DNA of 64,000 nt, from positions 1 to 64,000 of the forward strand of contig CANJMI010000013.1 of the NCBI GenBank assembly GCA_947475525.1, in the 5' to 3' direction. Source of the DNA: Polyangiaceae bacterium (lineage in GTDB: Bacteria > Myxococcota_A > Polyangia > Polyangiales > Polyangiaceae). This document shows positions 61,272 to 64,000 of this stretch, in pieces (positions within the stretch are counted from its first letter, which is position 1; every line of letters begins with the position of its first letter). The notes under the pieces were generated by a model, which was not told where the DNA came from, made no database searches, and saw only the letters and a program-made list of their open reading frames with translations. Both the position numbers and the translations under genes were made by a program.

Positions 61272-63788
61272 TCACGCGCCGGGCTGCTCGCCTAGGCTCG
61301 GTGGAGCGGGCGGCACGCGCGCAGCCACGTCATCCTCGGAGCGGCTCCGCATGTCGGCACCTTCACGCACGAAGGCTTCGCCATCCCTGAACTCGATCGA
61401 CGTACGCGGCGGCCCGAAATAGCTGTCCGGGTCATCGAGCTTGAGAGCTTCGCGCAGCACCTCATCGACATGGTCCACAAGGACGATGCGCAAGAGCTTC
61501 AGGACGCGGCGTGGCACGTCCCGCAAATCCTTACGGTTCTCCTTGGGAATGATCACGGTGCTGAGCCCCGCGCGATGGGCCGCAAGCAGCTTCTCCTTCA
61601 ATCCGCCAATCGGCATCACGCGCCCACGCAGCGTGATCTCACCGGTCATCGCGACGTCGCGACTCACCGGCACACGCATGAGCGCGCTCACAATAGCCGT
61701 CGCCATCGTCACGCCCGCGCTCGGCCCGTCCTTCTTTACGAAATCGGGGAAATGCACGTGAATGTCGACCGCTTGGCAATGGTCCTCGCTCAAGCGAAGC
61801 TGCTTCAAACGGCTGCGCACGTAGCTCATCGCGGCCTGCCCGCTCTCCTCCATGCCCTTCTCGAGCCGGCCCGTGATGATGAGCTTGCCCTTCCCCGGCA
61901 CGACGATCGCCTCGGCCTCCAGAATCTCTCCGCCAATGGAGGTCACGGCGAGCCCCTTGACGAGACCGATCTCGTCGGTCTCCTCCTTCTTGCTCAGGCG
62001 GTACTTCGGCACGCCCAGCAATTTCGGAATCTGCTTGGCCCCAATCTCGACCGCTTTCTCTTTGCCGTCCTTCACGACCTGCCGCGCAACCTTGCGGCAC
62101 ACGCTGGCAATCTCACGGTCGAGCGAACGTACGCCGCTCTCATGCGTGTAGTGATGAACGATTGTGCGGATCGCGCTCTCGGAGATCGAAAGCGGCACGT
62201 CCTCGAGACCGCACTCCTTACGGTTCCGCGGGATCAAATAATCGACTGCAATGTTCAGCTTCTCAAACTCGGTGTAGCCACCAAGCTCGATGACCTCCAT
62301 GCGGTCTTGAAGCGGAACGGGGATCTGGCTGAGCGAATTCGCGGTGGTGATGAACATCACGTCGGAGAGGTCGTAATCGAGGTCGAGGTAGTGATCGCTG
62401 AACGCGTGGTTCTGCTCGCGATCGAGAACCTCGAGCAACGCGGACGCCGGATCACCACGGAAATCACTCGACATCTTGTCAACCTCGTCGAGCAAAAACA
62501 CCGGATTGTTCGTCCCGGCCTTTTTCAGCGACTGGATGAGCTTGCCCGGCAGCGCACCGATGTACGTGCGTCGATGACCTCGAATTTCCGCTTCATCGCG
62601 GACGCCGCCGAGCGCGAGTCGCACGAATTTGCGGCCCGTGGCGCGGGCGATGCTCTTCGCTAGCGAAGTCTTTCCGACGCCCGGTGGCCCGACGAAACAC
62701 AGGACCGGGCCCCGCAACTGCTTGGTCAGCGCTTGCACCGCAAGGTGCTCGAGGATACGCTCCTTGATTTTGCGCAAACCATAGTGATCCTCGTCGAGGA
62801 TTTTCGAAGCCTCTTCGAGATCGTAGCGTTCCTCACTCTTGTCGAACCACGGCAGCTCGAGAATCCAATCGATGTAGTTGCGAACGACGGTCGCCTCGGC
62901 GCTCGTCGGATGCATCATCTTGAGCTTTTTCAGCTCTTTTTTGATCTTCTCTTGAGCCTCTTTGCTCAACCGCTTGTTCTTTATCTGCTCGGTAAGCTCT
63001 TGGATCTCACTCTTGAACTCATCGCGCTCGCCACCACCCAGTTCCTTCTGGATGGCCTGCATCTGCTCGTTTAGGTAGTACTCCTTCTGAGTACGGTCCA
63101 TCTGACGCTTCACGCGCGAGCGGATCTTCTTCTCGACCTGCAGGATCTCGATCTCACCCTGGAGGAGCTCGAGCAAACGCTCGAGGCGCGAACGCGGCTC
63201 CGGGTTCTCGAGCAACTCTTGCCGGTCGCTAAGCTTCACCGTAGGAAGGTTCGCCACGATCGTATCGGCAAGGCGCGAGGCCTCCGCGATCGCTTGCACC
63301 GAGACGAGAACTTCAGGCGGGAGCTTCTTGTTCAGCTTGAGGTAGGTCTCAAACGTCGACTGCGCCGAGCGCACCAGCGCCTCCGCCGTAACGTCGTTCG
63401 CCTCGGGCTCCTCGATAGCCTCGCAGTCGACCAGGTAGCACGGGTTCGTCTGCACATACCGCGTGATCCGCGTGCGGCGCTTGCCCTCCACCAACACCTT
63501 CACGGTTCCGTCTGGAAGCCGCAAAAGCTGCCGGATGTCGCCTACGGTACCCACCGCGAAGATGTCATCCGGTGTCGGGTCATTCGTCTTCGCATTGCGC
63601 TGAGCCGCAAGAACGACTTCCTTGCTCCCGGCCATCGCCTCCTCGAGCGCGGCGATCGAGCGCTCTCTTCCAACGAAGAGCTGGGAGATCATCCCCGGGA
63701 AAAGGATGATGTCCCGTAGCGGTAGCAGTGGCAACACCACCGATGCGGATGACTTGGGTTCGGCGTCGTCGGCGTTCTTGAACAACAT
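61272..63788 (-). CDS. lon: ATP-dependent Lon protease
   Basis: 838 residues. Degrades damaged and regulatory proteins in the cytoplasm. N-terminal substrate domain ([15 protein letters not shown]), long coiled coil (about 190-290), AAA+ module with Walker [10 protein letters not shown] and Walker [10 protein letters not shown], then the protease domain with Ser690 in KDGPSAG and Lys733 in GGLKEK forming the dyad. The acidic tail after residue 795 is a little longer than in E. coli. Lies just downstream of clpX on the same strand, the usual order. Confidence 0.98.
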   Translation of the reverse strand: MLFKNADDAEPKSSASVVLPLLPLRDIILFPGMISQLFVGRERSIAALEEAMAGSKEVVLAAQRNAKTNDPTPDDIFAVGTVGDIRQLLRLPDGTVKVLVEGKRRTRITRYVQTNPCYLVDCEAIEEPEANDVTAEALVRSAQSTFETYLKLNKKLPPEVLVSVQAIAEASRLADTIVANLPTVKLSDRQELLENPEPRSRLERLLELLQGEIEILQVEKKIRSRVKRQMDRTQKEYYLNEQMQAIQKELGGGERDEFKSEIQELTEQIKNKRLSKEAQEKIKKELKKLKMMHPTSAEATVVRNYIDWILELPWFDKSEERYDLEEASKILDEDHYGLRKIKERILEHLAVQALTKQLRGPVLCFVGPPGVGKTSLAKSIARATGRKFVRLALGGVRDEAEIRGHRRTYIGALPGKLIQSLKKAGTNNPVFLLDEVDKMSSDFRGDPASALLEVLDREQNHAFSDHYLDLDYDLSDVMFITTANSLSQIPVPLQDRMEVIELGGYTEFEKLNIAVDYLIPRNRKECGLEDVPLSISESAIRTIVHHYTHESGVRSLDREIASVCRKVARQVVKDGKEKAVEIGAKQIPKLLGVPKYRLSKKEETDEIGLVKGLAVTSIGGEILEAEAIVVPGKGKLIITGRLEKGMEESGQAAMSYVRSRLKQLRLSEDHCQAVDIHVHFPDFVKKDGPSAGVTMATAIVSALMRVPVSRDVAMTGEITLRGRVMPIGGLKEKLLAAHRAGLSTVIIPKENRKDLRDVPRRVLKLLRIVLVDHVDEVLREALKLDDPDSYFGPPRTSIEFRDGEAFVREGADMRSRSEDDVAARVPPAPPSLGEQPGA

Positions 63789-63880
63789 GGCGCTTCGTTT
63801 GCGCGACCGATCCGTTTACCGACCGCCGCGCACGTTTGGCCCGGAGCTCGACGGAGCGCGCGAACCCAGGTCCATCCGAA

Positions 63881-64000
63881 TCAGGCCGGCTCGGCCTCTT
63901 CGGCGTACACCATCACAGGTGCTTCCTTTTTCTCGATGACATCCTCCGAGACGACGACTTCCTTGACGCCCGTCTTACCGGGGATCTCGAACATGAGGTC
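63881..64000 (-). CDS. clpX: ATP-dependent Clp protease ATP-binding subunit ClpX, C-terminal end only
   Basis: Only the last 39 codons lie in the window. The translation DLMFEIPGKTGVKEVVVSED followed by VIEKKEAPVMVY matches the end of the ClpX AAA+ small domain, which typically reads DLMYELP then VKEVVVTEDVV. A short acidic tail (EEAEPA) ends it. ClpX unfolds substrates for ClpP. The lon gene begins 92 nt further along the same strand. Confidence 0.88.
   Translation of the reverse strand, partial: DLMFEIPGKTGVKEVVVSEDVIEKKEAPVMVYAEEAEPA

Overview
The window reads as high-GC chromosomal DNA from a myxobacterium (Myxococcota, probably Polyangiales). This is inferred from three eukaryote-type Ser/Thr kinases, many Ser/Gly/Thr-rich lipoproteins (one with the CGARTEL start common in that order), a Cys-rich kinase ectodomain, and heavy use of GTG starts with 4-base gene overlaps. 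No rRNA, CRISPR array, intact transposon or origin was seen. One tRNA-Ala(CGC) gene is present.

Layout. 1-5.7 kb: a truncated soluble class III adenylate cyclase (Cache-PAS-GAF-cyclase), then two c-type-haem lipoproteins and a Tat-exported three-domain multicopper oxidase. 5.9-8.7 kb: an NAD(P)-binding reductase and a 5'-nucleotidase lipoprotein with an odd fused leader. 8.7-19.2 kb: T6SS island 1. It holds a 1061-residue beta-rich protein facing an operon of pentapeptide protein, DUF3540, PAAR-like DUF4150, DUF2169-pentapeptide fusion, SAM methyltransferase and short VgrG. 19.2-22.6 kb: a beta-helix lipoprotein and a decayed stretch with an IS3-type orfA remnant, a frameshifted SDR fragment and a small lipoprotein. 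22.6-30.2 kb: a BlaI-type repressor, an M56 membrane protease with a His-rich loop and a complete CzcCBA-like RND metal efflux system, ending in a broken EamA transporter. 30.3-40.4 kb: T6SS island 2. It holds a LysM/peptidoglycan-binding protein, a membrane-active effector candidate, a helical repeat protein, DUF2169, PAAR-like protein and a long VgrG, with a two-domain laccase and its lipoprotein partner lying between.

40.4-64 kb: signalling and housekeeping. This holds three Ser/Thr kinases, an esterase, tRNA-Ala, PanB, a BatA-like/DUF58 pair, a LysM lipid-independent secreted protein coupled to a tail-anchored kinase, Dtd, a ROK glucokinase, an aldehyde dehydrogenase, SurE, a ParA with two tandem treble-clef zinc fingers plus an RHH partner, PurH, Lon and the end of ClpX.

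How it works together. The two VgrG islands carry spike, tip, adaptor and cargo-like genes but no T6SS core (tss) genes, so they presumably arm a secretion machine encoded elsewhere. The BlaI/M56/RND block looks like a self-contained metal-responsive efflux unit. The most novel points are the methyltransferase inside a VgrG operon, the spike apparently split between VgrG and the divergent 1061-residue protein, the membrane effector candidate, and the duplicated zinc finger on ParA.
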